Position numbers and translations under genes: made by a program. Below, piece after piece: positions 1-9,340 of a DNA stretch of 64,000 nt. The DNA lies in assembly GCF_025252405.1 (NCBI RefSeq), contig NZ_CP104307.1, forward strand, positions 4,836,001-4,900,000. Direction: 5' to 3'. The notes under the pieces were generated by a model, which saw only the letters and a program-made list of their open reading frames with translations, did not search any database and was not told the origin of the DNA. The stretch is from Flavobacterium sp. TR2 (lineage in GTDB: Bacteria > Bacteroidota > Bacteroidia > Flavobacteriales > Flavobacteriaceae). Each line of letters starts with the position of its first letter. Position 1 is the first letter of the stretch.

Positions 1-66
1 AAGCACTAAATGAATTTTTATATTTTTTAACATCATGTTATATTTTTTAGTTTAAATAAATGCGTT

Positions 67-846
67 TTAAGGAAAGATCATTTCTTTTCCATCTTCTTCA
101 TAAATAATATTGCCTTGTGCTTTTTGATCTGCCAGATAGCGCTTCATAAAGTTTTGATAATATTGAATATCTGGAATTGACAATCCTGTCGATCCAAGTT
201 TCTGATTAAACATACTCGGATCTAAATGCATTAAATCGCACATTAAGAAAAATTTCTTTGCTGTAAAAACCCCTAAAAAACCAGCAAACCATCCTGGAGG
301 CTGCGACAGTTTATCATCAAATGTCAGCTTATAAGAAATATGGCTCATGGTTTTGCCCGTAAGCGAATTGATTACTTTACTTTTCATATTAGTGGTAAAC
401 GATTCGTTTTCTTCCAAATTCAAAATCAGTAAAAATGAATTTGTCTTCATATCAGCAGTTCTATACACCTTTACGTCGATCGTATCTACGGCTTTGCCTG
501 CGTGCATGACAATATTATCTGGAAGCTTAAAATGCGTGCCTGCTATGGCAGTGCTTTTTGGATCAATTACAACTTTTACTTTTCTGTCAGCATCAGTTAC
601 TTTTCCTTGCACCCGAATTGGAATTTTGTAAATGCGGTCTACAATTGCGGGTTTGTCTAACGCAAAACTAAATCCTGTACTATCTGTGGTTATCAATGAT
701 CCGTTTACTGGAATTGTAAAAACAGATGGCGAAAAGTAAATATTATCGGTATCGTGATAGGTATCAATTTCATCTTGGTTGCATGAAGTAAATCCTAAAA
801 AGAATAAAAATGCAAAGCTTAAAATCACTATTTTTTTCATGTTCAT
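67..846 (-). CDS. DUF4843 domain lipoprotein of a SusCD locus
   Basis: The protein has 259 residues and begins with a lipoprotein signal peptide whose lipobox ends in FTSC at about residue 22, so it should be anchored in the outer membrane. The middle, with its IYKIPIRVQGKVTDADRKV stretch and a following beta-rich region, resembles the DUF4843 family, which in Bacteroidota normally sits directly after susD. The gene follows susD by only 9 bases, so it is almost certainly the third gene of the transport operon. Its biochemical role is unknown; a surface-exposed ligand-binding or accessory role is inference from position. The operon probably continues to the left of the window. Confidence 0.8.
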   Translation of the reverse strand: MNMKKIVILSFAFLFFLGFTSCNQDEIDTYHDTDNIYFSPSVFTIPVNGSLITTDSTGFSFALDKPAIVDRIYKIPIRVQGKVTDADRKVKVVIDPKSTAIAGTHFKLPDNIVMHAGKAVDTIDVKVYRTADMKTNSFLLILNLEENESFTTNMKSKVINSLTGKTMSHISYKLTFDDKLSQPPGWFAGFLGVFTAKKFFLMCDLMHLDPSMFNQKLGSTGLSIPDIQYYQNFMKRYLADQKAQGNIIYEEDGKEMIFP

Positions 847-855
847 CTTTTTAAA

Positions 856-2301
856 TTATTGAAAATTGATTTCGGCATCTGGCAAAGGCACCACGTATTG
901 AAGTGCTCCCATCGTTATGTTTCCTGAAGCCGCAGAACCATTAGGAATTGCTGTCGTATTATTTCTTTTGTAGTAAAAGAACAGTTGTCCCTCGCCCATA
1001 AATTCTTTTCTGTACTCTTTTGTTATTTCTGTTGCCAAAACTGCTGTAGAGGCTAGATTTGTCAAACCTCTGTTATAGCGAAGTGTATTCAATAAAGCAA
1101 TTCCATCTGCTGCTACTGGTGCAGTTTCTGCAGCGATTAAATACATTTCTGAAAGTTTGAACATCGGAATCTGCATACGAAAAGTCATTCGAGTATCTGG
1201 CACATCTGCGTATTTAAAAAATGTTTTCTGCGTTTTTCCTCCCACCACAGGGATTTTCCAACTCGGCAAACTTCTGTAATCATTATCATTCGATTCAAAA
1301 ACAGCAGTTAATCTGTTCAATAATGGAGCATAAATCATCGGATCTGCCAATTTAGAATCAAACAGGTCTTCTTGTGTTTTATACAAAGTGTAATCGCTTA
1401 AAGCAAAGAAGTTTTCTGAAGAAAAAATTCTGTCTGGATTTGCAGCATTGGTAGCATCCAAAAATGGAGTCCAAGGGAAAAACGGAGTCGATTTTGTAAA
1501 AGCTATCACTTCGTTTGCTGCGGCCGCTGCTCCCGTTTTATCTCCCGCGTACAAAAGTACACGCGCTTTTAAACATTTTACAGCAAGATAATTCATTCTC
1601 ATGCCTCTATTTTGAGAATAATAAGGGTTTGAATCGTAAGCTGTCGTGGCTTTGTATTTTCCAGACGTTTGGATTGGATCTTTTTCTAAAAGCACCAAAG
1701 CTCTATCAATATCTGCTAATATCTTGCTCATGGCATCTTTTGCCGACAGGATTGGATTATTTGCAGTCACAGGCGCATCATAATACGGTATTGCAGGCAT
1801 TGAAGGATCTACTTTGTAAATTGGTCCAAATAATCTTAGCATATCAAAATGCAGCATAGCGCGTATTGCGATTGTTTCTCCTTTTAAAAGATCAGCCTTT
1901 TCTTGAGAGACAATTCCCTTATGTTCGTCCAAACTTTCCAGAAATTTATTGGCAGATAAAACTGTGGTAAAAGCTTTTTGCCAAACTTTTGTAAAAACGT
2001 CTTTTGGATTGGCTTCTGCATAAGCATAAATAGCCATTTTCCCTTTGGTATGCGAAGCCGGCATATTGTACTGCTGTCCCAAAATATCTACGGCATCCAT
2101 TGTAAGCTGTCTGCCATAAAGGTCGTCAGATGCGAGCATTAGGTAAAGTCCGTTATGCACGTTCTGCATTCCGGCTTCATTTTCAAATATCTGAGATTCT
2201 AAAATTTTATCTTTTGGCACCACATCCAAGAAATTGCTGCAGCTTACCGCCGAAAACGCCATCAGGATTGATAATGCAATTTTATTTAAATACTGATTCA
2301 T
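856..2301 (-). CDS. SusD/RagB family outer-membrane nutrient-binding lipoprotein
   Basis: The 481-residue product starts with a signal peptide and lipobox (FSAVSCSNF) followed by the SusD-like opening FLDVVPKDKI. A TPR-rich helical region follows, and the C-terminal part has the usual YLIAAE element and ends with a conserved short tail around PLPDAEINFQ. SusD proteins are surface lipoproteins that cap the SusC barrel and deliver ligand to it. The gene lies 11 bases downstream of susC and 9 bases upstream of the DUF4843 gene, in one operon. The ligand cannot be told from this sequence: no glycoside hydrolase or peptidase gene of the locus is inside the window. Confidence 0.93.
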   Translation of the reverse strand: MNQYLNKIALSILMAFSAVSCSNFLDVVPKDKILESQIFENEAGMQNVHNGLYLMLASDDLYGRQLTMDAVDILGQQYNMPASHTKGKMAIYAYAEANPKDVFTKVWQKAFTTVLSANKFLESLDEHKGIVSQEKADLLKGETIAIRAMLHFDMLRLFGPIYKVDPSMPAIPYYDAPVTANNPILSAKDAMSKILADIDRALVLLEKDPIQTSGKYKATTAYDSNPYYSQNRGMRMNYLAVKCLKARVLLYAGDKTGAAAAANEVIAFTKSTPFFPWTPFLDATNAANPDRIFSSENFFALSDYTLYKTQEDLFDSKLADPMIYAPLLNRLTAVFESNDNDYRSLPSWKIPVVGGKTQKTFFKYADVPDTRMTFRMQIPMFKLSEMYLIAAETAPVAADGIALLNTLRYNRGLTNLASTAVLATEITKEYRKEFMGEGQLFFYYKRNNTTAIPNGSAASGNITMGALQYVVPLPDAEINFQ

Positions 2302-2312
2302 ACTAAGTGGTA

Positions 2313-5300
2313 TTAAAATGTTACGTTTAGACTTAAAGAAAAGATTCTTGAAAAAGGATAATTAATTCCTCTCTCGGCTTTTATGGTCGAAACTTTGAAA
2401 AAATCATTGGCATATGCATTTATCCCTAATCCAGCCATACCCGATTTGCTAAGCCATTCTCTGTTGGTCACTCGGTATCCTATACGAAGAGATTCTCCAG
2501 CTAAATAGTCGTCTTTTTGAATGAAACGGGAAGAAATAGGAGTTACGCTCGTCATACTAATAGCCTTGAATTGAGCCATTTGTCCTGGTGTCGTCCATCG
2601 ATCAGAAAATGCTCTTGCATCCTGATTGTCAAAAACATTGTCTGAAGTAATGTTTTCAACTTTGTTATACAGTGCCGTATTAAATCTATCTGCACCAAAA
2701 CTGTAACGGATGAAGACTCCAAAATTAAAGTTCTTGTAGTTAAAAGTTGTTGAAACCACTCCTGTAGCAATTTCTCTAGAATTCCCCGTTACCACCTCGT
2801 CTTTTTTGTCTAAAACAAAAGTGCGTTCTCCATTTTTCTTCAAGAAAACTTCTCTTCCTGTTGCAGGATCAATTCCTAATGAAGGTACAGCCCAAAGGTC
2901 ATTTGTACTTGCTCCATCGTAAAATCTTGTTAGACTGGTTGTTTTTTTAGCAGCATCATTTAAAGAAGCCAATGCGTTATTAAAACCTCCCAATTGATTT
3001 TCATTTGTAGTCGCTGTTACTCCAATGCCCCAAATGATGTTTTGCTTAAAATTATTAATGATATTGTAATTTGCTTTTAGCTCTAAACCGCGTGTTGTGA
3101 TGTAACCTACGTTTAACGGATAAGCAGTTACCCCTGTAGAAGCCGCAAGATCTATGGCAACAATTTGCGGCGAAGTCTGACGCTTATAAGCTCCCAAAGT
3201 CATCGTAAGTCTGTTTCTAAACATAGCCAGATCTAATCCTAGAGATAAATCTTCAGTTTTTTGAGGCTCCAAATCGGCATTTGATAATTGCACAATGTTT
3301 AATCCTGCGCCAAAAATATTTGTGTTAGGATCGTATGCATAAATATCATGCGATGCATATCCAACTAGATTTTGATTTCCTGTTTGTCCAAAATTGGCGC
3401 GAACTTTAAAAATATTGACAATGTCTTCGTTCATTTTAAACTCATTGTTGATGTTCCATCCCACACCAACACCCCAATACGGTGAGTATTTTTTATTTGT
3501 TCCAAAGTTTGTAGCTCCAGAAATGGTCTGAGTAAAATCAAACAAATACTTTCTGTTGTAAGCATAATTCACCTGGTTAGTCAAATCGACGCTTCGCACT
3601 AGTTCATTATCTACATACGGCTGAGAATTTTTTTCAAATCCAAAAGCAAAAGATGGATCGCCAGGAACCCCTAACGGAAATCCTCTTAAAGTTGAGCCAT
3701 AAGCATTATAATTGGTCTCGTATGCCGAAGCTCGCATGGTATAGTTTACAGAGTGGACATTATTGAAAACATTTGAATAGGTGCCTCCAATATTTGCGTT
3801 CCATTTATTGGTCAGGTAATCTCTTCTTCTATATCGCCCTTTCTCAGATGGAATATCATTGATATACTGCGTATCATCTGGCGAAATAAATGCTATTCTC
3901 TGTTTGTCATTTCTTGTAACAGAAATGGCCGCAGTTGTTTTGATATGAGGGTTTACATCATAATTAATTGCAAAGTTGTTTGTAAAATTAAATTCGCCAG
4001 TTTTATCATAACTATTTAATTTAACATTGTACAACGGATTTGCCGGCTGATTAATAACCAATTCGCTTGGTGACAGCGGCAGTGAAGAACCGTCTAAATA
4101 ACGTGTTGCCACTCCATTTTCATTATATTTCTCGTAGTAAGGACTCACTTTTGCCCAAGTAGCAAAATCACCATAAGGAGATTCCTGATTGTCAGCTCCT
4201 GCAACAAATAAATTATTATTGATGCTTAATCTTTTTCGTTTGTAGGTTACGTTCACATTATACCCCCAAGTATTGTGCTCAGAACCTTTCATGGTTCCCG
4301 AAACCGCTTTGTAATTTCCGGCCAAATTAAATCGAAGTTCTTCAGACCCTCCACCAATGGTCAAACTGTGTCCAGATGTTAACCCCATCTGAATCGGTTC
4401 GTTAAGCCAATACGTATTTACGCCACGACGCACCGCAGCCAAACGCTGGTTATAAACTTCATCCCATTTATAAACGGTTGGCAAAGGAGTTCCTACATTA
4501 GGAATATAGGCTCCCGAAATTCTTTCGAATTCTAGTTTTTGCTCCGCATTCATTAAATTATAAACGCTCAAATCTGCTAACTCGTAAGAAGAATTATAAA
4601 CATAAGAAAGCTGCAATTTTCCTGGAATTGGTTTATTGGTTTCCACAACCACAACTCCATTTGCCGAACGTGAACCGTATAATGCCGTAGAAGCCGCATC
4701 TTTAAGCAAAGTAACGCTCGCAATTCTATTAATATCTAAATCGACAATCTGCTGTAGCGTAGTTGGAAATCCATCCAAAATAAACAGCGGCTGGTTTGGG
4801 TCTTCTTTAAATTGATCGTCTACCTGATTCACAGATAAACTCGTCTGTCCTCTCACCTCGATCACAGGCAGCACATTCGGATTAGAGCCTGCAATATTAT
4901 TACTCAAAACAATAAAAGAAGGATCTAAAGTTTTTAAAGCCTGAACGACATTTTGTGTCGAAATCTGTCTTAATTCTTCACCTCTAAAAGTTGAAACTGC
5001 TCCAGTAATCAATTCTTTTTTACGAACAGTAACTCCGGTATTAACCACAACGCCCTCCAATTCGTTTCTCTGTTCAACTAGTTTAACGTTAATTACTTTT
5101 CTTTTATTAACATCCACAATTTGTGCTTTGTGTCCGATATAAGTAAACAAAATCTGTCCGTCTTCTGGAGCCATTATGGTAAACTTTCCATCAAAATCGG
5201 TTTGAGTGGCTGCGCCTGTACCTTTTACTTTTATATTTACTCCAGGAATAGGATCTCCCTTATCATTTGTAACAATACCTTTAATTTCAATTAATTTTGA

Positions 5301-5693
5301 CTGAAAAACTACTGCATTCTCTTTTGGCAGTTTTCGAACTAAAATGGTATTTCCGTTTGACAAACTAAAATCAAAATCTTTATCAGGAAAACTCGCCGCC
5401 AATAAATCATTCACTTTAATTTTTCCTTTTTTTAAATGTACTTTAGGTAAATTTTTAAATAAATCTTCCTGATAAATAAAGGTATAGCTGGTTTGTTTTT
5501 TTATAATGTCAAAAACTTCGTCAACAGATACTGTTTTATCAGCTGCAATTACAACTTTCGTGTTTTGTGAAAATAGATTTACGGGAGAAAAACCAAAAAT
5601 TGTAGTACAAAACAAGAAGATAAAAGTTCTCATAATGTTAATAATTAGCCGCTTTCTAAAATAGAAATAGGCACTGGTTAATTTAAATTTCAT
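2313..5693 (-). CDS. SusC/RagA TonB-linked outer-membrane receptor with N-terminal STN domain
   Basis: This 1126-residue protein is a TonB-dependent transporter. After an N-terminal signal (hydrophobic core near residues 21-40) it has a secretin/TonB N-terminal (STN) domain at about 50-110 (VDEVFDIIKKQTSYTFIYQE), a carboxypeptidase-like regulatory domain at about 135-215 (IKGIVTNDKGDPIPGVNIKV), a plug domain with LLKDAASTALYGSRSANGVV, and a long beta barrel ending in Phe. An STN domain means the receptor signals inward: it should contact the FecR protein encoded just upstream. An internal ATG at 5633 directly precedes the hydrophobic core and is an alternative start. The gene is co-oriented with FecR, SusD and DUF4843 genes. 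Confidence 0.94.
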   Translation of the reverse strand: MKFKLTSAYFYFRKRLIINIMRTFIFLFCTTIFGFSPVNLFSQNTKVVIAADKTVSVDEVFDIIKKQTSYTFIYQEDLFKNLPKVHLKKGKIKVNDLLAASFPDKDFDFSLSNGNTILVRKLPKENAVVFQSKLIEIKGIVTNDKGDPIPGVNIKVKGTGAATQTDFDGKFTIMAPEDGQILFTYIGHKAQIVDVNKRKVINVKLVEQRNELEGVVVNTGVTVRKKELITGAVSTFRGEELRQISTQNVVQALKTLDPSFIVLSNNIAGSNPNVLPVIEVRGQTSLSVNQVDDQFKEDPNQPLFILDGFPTTLQQIVDLDINRIASVTLLKDAASTALYGSRSANGVVVVETNKPIPGKLQLSYVYNSSYELADLSVYNLMNAEQKLEFERISGAYIPNVGTPLPTVYKWDEVYNQRLAAVRRGVNTYWLNEPIQMGLTSGHSLTIGGGSEELRFNLAGNYKAVSGTMKGSEHNTWGYNVNVTYKRKRLSINNNLFVAGADNQESPYGDFATWAKVSPYYEKYNENGVATRYLDGSSLPLSPSELVINQPANPLYNVKLNSYDKTGEFNFTNNFAINYDVNPHIKTTAAISVTRNDKQRIAFISPDDTQYINDIPSEKGRYRRRDYLTNKWNANIGGTYSNVFNNVHSVNYTMRASAYETNYNAYGSTLRGFPLGVPGDPSFAFGFEKNSQPYVDNELVRSVDLTNQVNYAYNRKYLFDFTQTISGATNFGTNKKYSPYWGVGVGWNINNEFKMNEDIVNIFKVRANFGQTGNQNLVGYASHDIYAYDPNTNIFGAGLNIVQLSNADLEPQKTEDLSLGLDLAMFRNRLTMTLGAYKRQTSPQIVAIDLAASTGVTAYPLNVGYITTRGLELKANYNIINNFKQNIIWGIGVTATTNENQLGGFNNALASLNDAAKKTTSLTRFYDGASTNDLWAVPSLGIDPATGREVFLKKNGERTFVLDKKDEVVTGNSREIATGVVSTTFNYKNFNFGVFIRYSFGADRFNTALYNKVENITSDNVFDNQDARAFSDRWTTPGQMAQFKAISMTSVTPISSRFIQKDDYLAGESLRIGYRVTNREWLSKSGMAGLGINAYANDFFKVSTIKAERGINYPFSRIFSLSLNVTF

Positions 5694-5806
5694 AAATTTA
5701 CATGTTAATTGGTTGGTTGGTTAATAAAACTGACTTACTGGTTAATACACAGAAAGGGATAAAGCGCAGTACGGTGAGAGGTCTAAACTTTAATCCCTTT
5801 TCTTTT

Positions 5807-6955
5807 TTATTTGATTATAATTTTATTGTCTTTTTTCTCATAGGCATTAATAAAATTGATATTCTTGATCGTGGTTAATATGTCTTCTAATTTTTGATTT
5901 TTGTTTAAAACCCCATTAAACTTGACATTGCCAAGCGCTGGATCTGCAAACACGATATCTACATCATACCATCTTGACAATACTTTTGCAATATCTTTTA
6001 GAGGCATTCCTTTGAATACGAACAATCCTTTTCTCCAAGAAATTTCATTGTAAACATCGACTTCAGAAACACTGATACTTCCATTGTACTCTGTTATTTT
6101 AGACTGCTGGCTTGGAGTTAAAATTTGCTTTTTGGCGGCATTGCTTACAGCAACAACACCTTCTACCAAAGTGGTATAAATTGCGGTTTCGTCTCTATAG
6201 GCCTTAATATTAAATTCGGTTCCGATAACTTCAACATTCTGTTCTTGAGTTTTAACCTTAAATCTTGAGCCTTTATGTTTGGTGCTTGGCGATACTTCAA
6301 AATAAGCTTCACCATAAACCAGTTCTACTTGTCTGGTTTGCCCATCAACAAAAGCAACAGGATATTTCAATTGCGATTCTGAATTCAGCCAAACCTTGGT
6401 GCTGTCTGCCAGCTGCACAAAAAACTGTCCTCCTCTCGGAATCGTTAGAAGGTTATTGGCAATCGCCGCAGATTTTCCATTCGAATTGTAAACCAATTTT
6501 TCTCCGTTGCTAGATGCATTACCTTTTGTGTACGATTTTCCTTTTTCTAATGCAATTACAGAACCGTCTTCTAGAGTCAGAGTCGCTTTATCACTTCCGA
6601 TTAAGATTTCTTTGTGCGCCACTTGCGGTGTTTCAATCTTAAGCGGATTTGTTTTGCTTATTATTAACGAAATTGAAATCAGCAATAATAATGATGCCGC
6701 CATGGCAATCAATTTGAAAGATGTTTTGGTATAAAATGGCTGAATTGATATGATTTTAGATTCTTCAGATTGAATGGCGTTCTGAAGGCGGGCTCTCATC
6801 CTAAACTCCAATTCGTCTTTAGAACCCAAAGCCTCGTCCCAATCCTGATCGGTCTGAAAACTTTCGTAATAATTCAATAATTTATTATTCTCCTCGAGAT
6901 TGGTATCACCGGAAAGATATCTATTTAATAACAGTAAGAAATCCTCTTTTTTCAT
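5807..6955 (-). CDS. FecR-family anti-sigma factor
   Basis: The 382-residue protein has a cytoplasmic N-terminal part of about 85 residues, one membrane span (IAMAASLLLLISISLII), a FecR domain around 165-275 (PRGGQFFVQLADSTKVWLNS, then GTEFNIKAYRDE) and a C-terminal DUF4974-type domain (VLSRWYDVDIVFADPALG). Such proteins hold an ECF sigma factor inactive until the STN domain of a partner receptor binds the periplasmic part. It lies between the ECF sigma gene and the STN-containing susC on the same strand, the classical order sigma, anti-sigma, receptor. Confidence 0.93.
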   Translation of the reverse strand: MKKEDFLLLLNRYLSGDTNLEENNKLLNYYESFQTDQDWDEALGSKDELEFRMRARLQNAIQSEESKIISIQPFYTKTSFKLIAMAASLLLLISISLIISKTNPLKIETPQVAHKEILIGSDKATLTLEDGSVIALEKGKSYTKGNASSNGEKLVYNSNGKSAAIANNLLTIPRGGQFFVQLADSTKVWLNSESQLKYPVAFVDGQTRQVELVYGEAYFEVSPSTKHKGSRFKVKTQEQNVEVIGTEFNIKAYRDETAIYTTLVEGVVAVSNAAKKQILTPSQQSKITEYNGSISVSEVDVYNEISWRKGLFVFKGMPLKDIAKVLSRWYDVDIVFADPALGNVKFNGVLNKNQKLEDILTTIKNINFINAYEKKDNKIIIK

Positions 6956-7111
6956 TTTTTATTGTATTATTTCGGGAGTATATGAGATAAGTAACCAAAA
7001 AGGAATATACCCCCTAGTCCAAATTGTATTTTTTTTGATTTTTTTTGAAAAAGAATTAAAAAAGAAGAAAAACCACACATCATCAATCCAACCGCTGCAT
7101 TTTTATTTTCG

Positions 7112-7705
7112 CTAAAAAATATTTTTTGAAAGCCATAAAATCATCGCCATACTCATGCTTTCTCCCATCGAAAATCGTATGGTATGCAGTGCTTTGGTAA
7201 TATGGTTTTCGACTGTTTTTGTAGAAATATTAAGCCGTTCGGCAATTTCTTTATGACTCAACTGTTCTTCACGACTTAGTTTATATACAGCTTGACATTT
7301 TTCAGGAAGCGATTCAATTATTAAATTCAGCTGCTGCACAAGCTCGTCGTGCATTAACTGTGTCTCTGGAGTAGTGGACAAAAAACGCTTTTCTAAATCA
7401 TCAAAAAGTTCGACATGAACTTTGTCTTTATTTTTTCTTAAATGGTTAAAAACCTGATATCTGGCACAGGCATACATATACCCTTTTAACGAAATATGAA
7501 TTTCGATTTTTTCTCGATTATGCCAGATATTCATGAAAATATCCTGAATTATGTCTTCGCACAATTCTTTGTCTTTAATCACATTGTAAGCAGACATAAA
7601 AAGCGCCTGCCAAAATTTATTGTACAATTCTGTCAATGCCAATTCATCGCCGCCGCGAAGACGATCGATTAAAATCTGATCCTGATTTAAGATGGAATTT
7701 GGCAA
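7112..7705 (-). CDS. ECF RNA polymerase sigma factor (sigma-70 family)
   Basis: Region 2 is recognisable as ALTELYNKFWQALFMSAYNV followed by CEDIIQDIFMNIWHNRE, and region 4 as LPEKCQAVYKLSREEQLSHK with a helix-turn-helix (IAERLNISTKTVENHITKAL). It should direct transcription of the downstream SusCD operon under control of FecR. The frame is open up to a GTG at 7798 (228 residues), but a good -7 box on the minus strand at 7741-7748 lies inside that extension. I therefore prefer the TTG at 7705, which gives about 197 residues, the usual family length. The start remains uncertain; the identity does not. Confidence 0.9.
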   Translation of the reverse strand: MPNSILNQDQILIDRLRGGDELALTELYNKFWQALFMSAYNVIKDKELCEDIIQDIFMNIWHNREKIEIHISLKGYMYACARYQVFNHLRKNKDKVHVELFDDLEKRFLSTTPETQLMHDELVQQLNLIIESLPEKCQAVYKLSREEQLSHKEIAERLNISTKTVENHITKALHTIRFSMGESMSMAMILWLSKNIF

Positions 7706-7740
7706 TGGATGGCTGTTTATGGAGATTGAATAATTCGTAA

Positions 7741-7748
7741 CAAACTTA
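7741..7748 (-). promoter_or_regulatory. -7 element TAAGTTTG upstream of the ECF sigma gene
   Basis: On the minus strand the octamer matches the Bacteroidota -7 consensus TAnnTTTG exactly. It would start transcription near 7734, about 29 bases before the proposed TTG start at 7705. No convincing -33 TTG element is present at the usual distance. Confidence 0.4.
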
Positions 7749-7798
7749 ATAAATTCCGTTAATAATCCTAATTTACCCTTAACCTCAGAGACTTGCAC

Positions 7799-8157
7799 TT
7801 ACAATAAATTTTAATTTTAACAGTACCTTAACTTTAAAGAAATTCTAATTTCGTCCATAAAATCAGTTAGTTTTTTAAACATAAGTAAGATTCACAATAA
7901 AAATTAAATGAATTTTTCAAAATCCTAAATACAAATTCGTGTTACGTTAAAATTGTATTTTTATTAAATTTCAAAAAAATACCGTAGCCAATTTCTTTAA
8001 ATCTAAAATTGAGCTTTTTCAGGCTGTATTTTTTAACTCAAAATTTCTTAAATAAAAAAATTGCTTTTTCTTCTTTTCTTATCTTAAGTCAAGGTCTTAA
8101 CTTTTTCATAGCCATTACTTTTGAGAATTATTAACCTAAAACTCAAAATACATTTTT
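7799..8157. other. Intergenic region between divergent ECF sigma gene and DUF4345 gene
   Basis: The stretch is very AT-rich and holds no supported gene. Near its right end the plus strand has TACTTTTG at 8116-8123, an exact TAnnTTTG -7 box, which would start a transcript near 8129 with a leader of about 29 bases for the DUF4345 gene. I see no strong hairpin or repeat elsewhere in it. Confidence 0.5.
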
Positions 8158-8559
8158 ATGAAATCATCAATCTATCTTAAAATTTTACTTTTTATTGTCG
8201 GCCTTATTGGTTTTTCGATTGGGATTGCGCTTTTATTTTTTCCGATTACTTTTGAAGCTTCGGCAGGTATTTATCTTAACGAAAATGATTTTAGTTTGTT
8301 GAGCGAAATTCGTTCTTCGGGCGGAACGCTGATTGTATTTGGAATTGTAATTGTTACCGGAGCATTCAAATCTTCATTTGCAAAAATTTCTCTGCAAACG
8401 GCAATTTTACTGTATTTCGCTTACGGATTTTCTCGCTTATATGCCATAATTGTTGATGGAATTCCGAGTCCAACAATTCTAAATGCGGCGATTTCAGAAA
8501 TTGCGATCGGAGTTATTTGCACTGGATTTTATTTTAAATATAAAAGCGAACTCGGATAA
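8158..8559 (+). CDS. DUF4345-like four-helix membrane protein
   Basis: The 133-residue protein has four predicted membrane spans: an N-terminal one (LKILLFIVGLIGFSIGIALL), one after SGGTLIVFGIVIVTGAF, one around ILLYFAYGFSRLYAIIVDG, and one at the C-terminus. The order of segments and the motif EIRSSGGTL match DUF4345 family proteins, small inner-membrane proteins of unknown function. It is monocistronic and convergent with the Crp/Fnr gene 38 bases away. A match to the -7 consensus lies about 35 bases upstream. Confidence 0.7.
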   Translation: MKSSIYLKILLFIVGLIGFSIGIALLFFPITFEASAGIYLNENDFSLLSEIRSSGGTLIVFGIVIVTGAFKSSFAKISLQTAILLYFAYGFSRLYAIIVDGIPSPTILNAAISEIAIGVICTGFYFKYKSELG

Positions 8560-8597
8560 AACTGATTCGCGATAATTATTTTGGCTGTAAAAAAAAC

Positions 8598-9173
8598 TCA
8601 TTTCTGAACTATCCTTTTTCTAATTCTGCTCAATGATTCGGGTGTAATACTTAAGTAACTGGCAATATGAACGAGCGGTATTCGATTTAAAAAATTAGGA
8701 TTCGATTTCATGAATTTCAGATAACGTTCTTCTGGATTGTAATTGTTTAGCAAAGCAATATAACGTTCTGCTTTTCGATAATCTGAAACCATAATCAACG
8801 AAGTTATATGCTCCAATATTGGGCTTTTTAACTGCATTTCTAATTCTTTTTCTCGAGTGCCACTAACTAAAATGGTGTCTTCGAGACATTGGATGTTAAA
8901 TTCAGAAGGTTTTCCGTCTAAGTAGCTTGAATAAATCACTAAAGGCATTTCTTCTATAAAAAAACCCGAGGTCTTTTCGACTCCATCAATCATTTTGAAT
9001 TGTCTTAAACAGCCTTTTAAAATCAAATAACATTTATCGCTAATCTGTCCTTCTGTAACTACAAAATCGCCTTTTTTAAAAAATTCGATTGTTGTGTTTT
9101 CAATAATTAGATCAATATCTGAAGGCTTAAATCTATTGAATTGTTCTAAAAATTTCCGAAGCAGATCATTCAT
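8598..9173 (-). CDS. Crp/Fnr-family transcriptional regulator
   Basis: The 191-residue product has a cyclic-nucleotide-binding fold in residues 10-115 (FFKKGDFVVTEGQISDKCYL) and a short C-terminal helix-turn-helix (VHIASYLSITPESLSRIRKR). The arginine/glutamate pattern of true cAMP-binding members is not evident, so the effector is unknown. This short type, with the HTH ending close to the C-terminus, is common in Bacteroidota and often controls a neighbouring gene. It is divergent from the MocR-type gene and convergent with the DUF4345 gene; either could be its target, which is inference only. Confidence 0.88.
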   Translation of the reverse strand: MNDLLRKFLEQFNRFKPSDIDLIIENTTIEFFKKGDFVVTEGQISDKCYLILKGCLRQFKMIDGVEKTSGFFIEEMPLVIYSSYLDGKPSEFNIQCLEDTILVSGTREKELEMQLKSPILEHITSLIMVSDYRKAERYIALLNNYNPEERYLKFMKSNPNFLNRIPLVHIASYLSITPESLSRIRKRIVQK

Positions 9174-9289
9174 TGTTATGGTTTTAAATTTTTATTTTTA
9201 AAAATAACAAAAGCTATTTTAAAGTACTGAATTTGAGGCTTATTTTTTTCGTCACTATACTATTAAAAATACTCTAATGATAATTATTG

Positions 9290-9297
9290 TATTTTTG
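9290..9297 (+). promoter_or_regulatory. -7 element TATTTTTG of the MocR-type gene
   Basis: The octamer fits TAnnTTTG. It overlaps codons of a possible TTG-initiated extension beginning at 9287, so translation cannot normally begin there; the next in-frame ATG at 9341 lies about 37 bases after the inferred transcription start. Confidence 0.5.
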
Positions 9298-9340
9298 GAC
9301 TAGCAAAATACATTTATTTACACAACATAAAACAGTCCAG

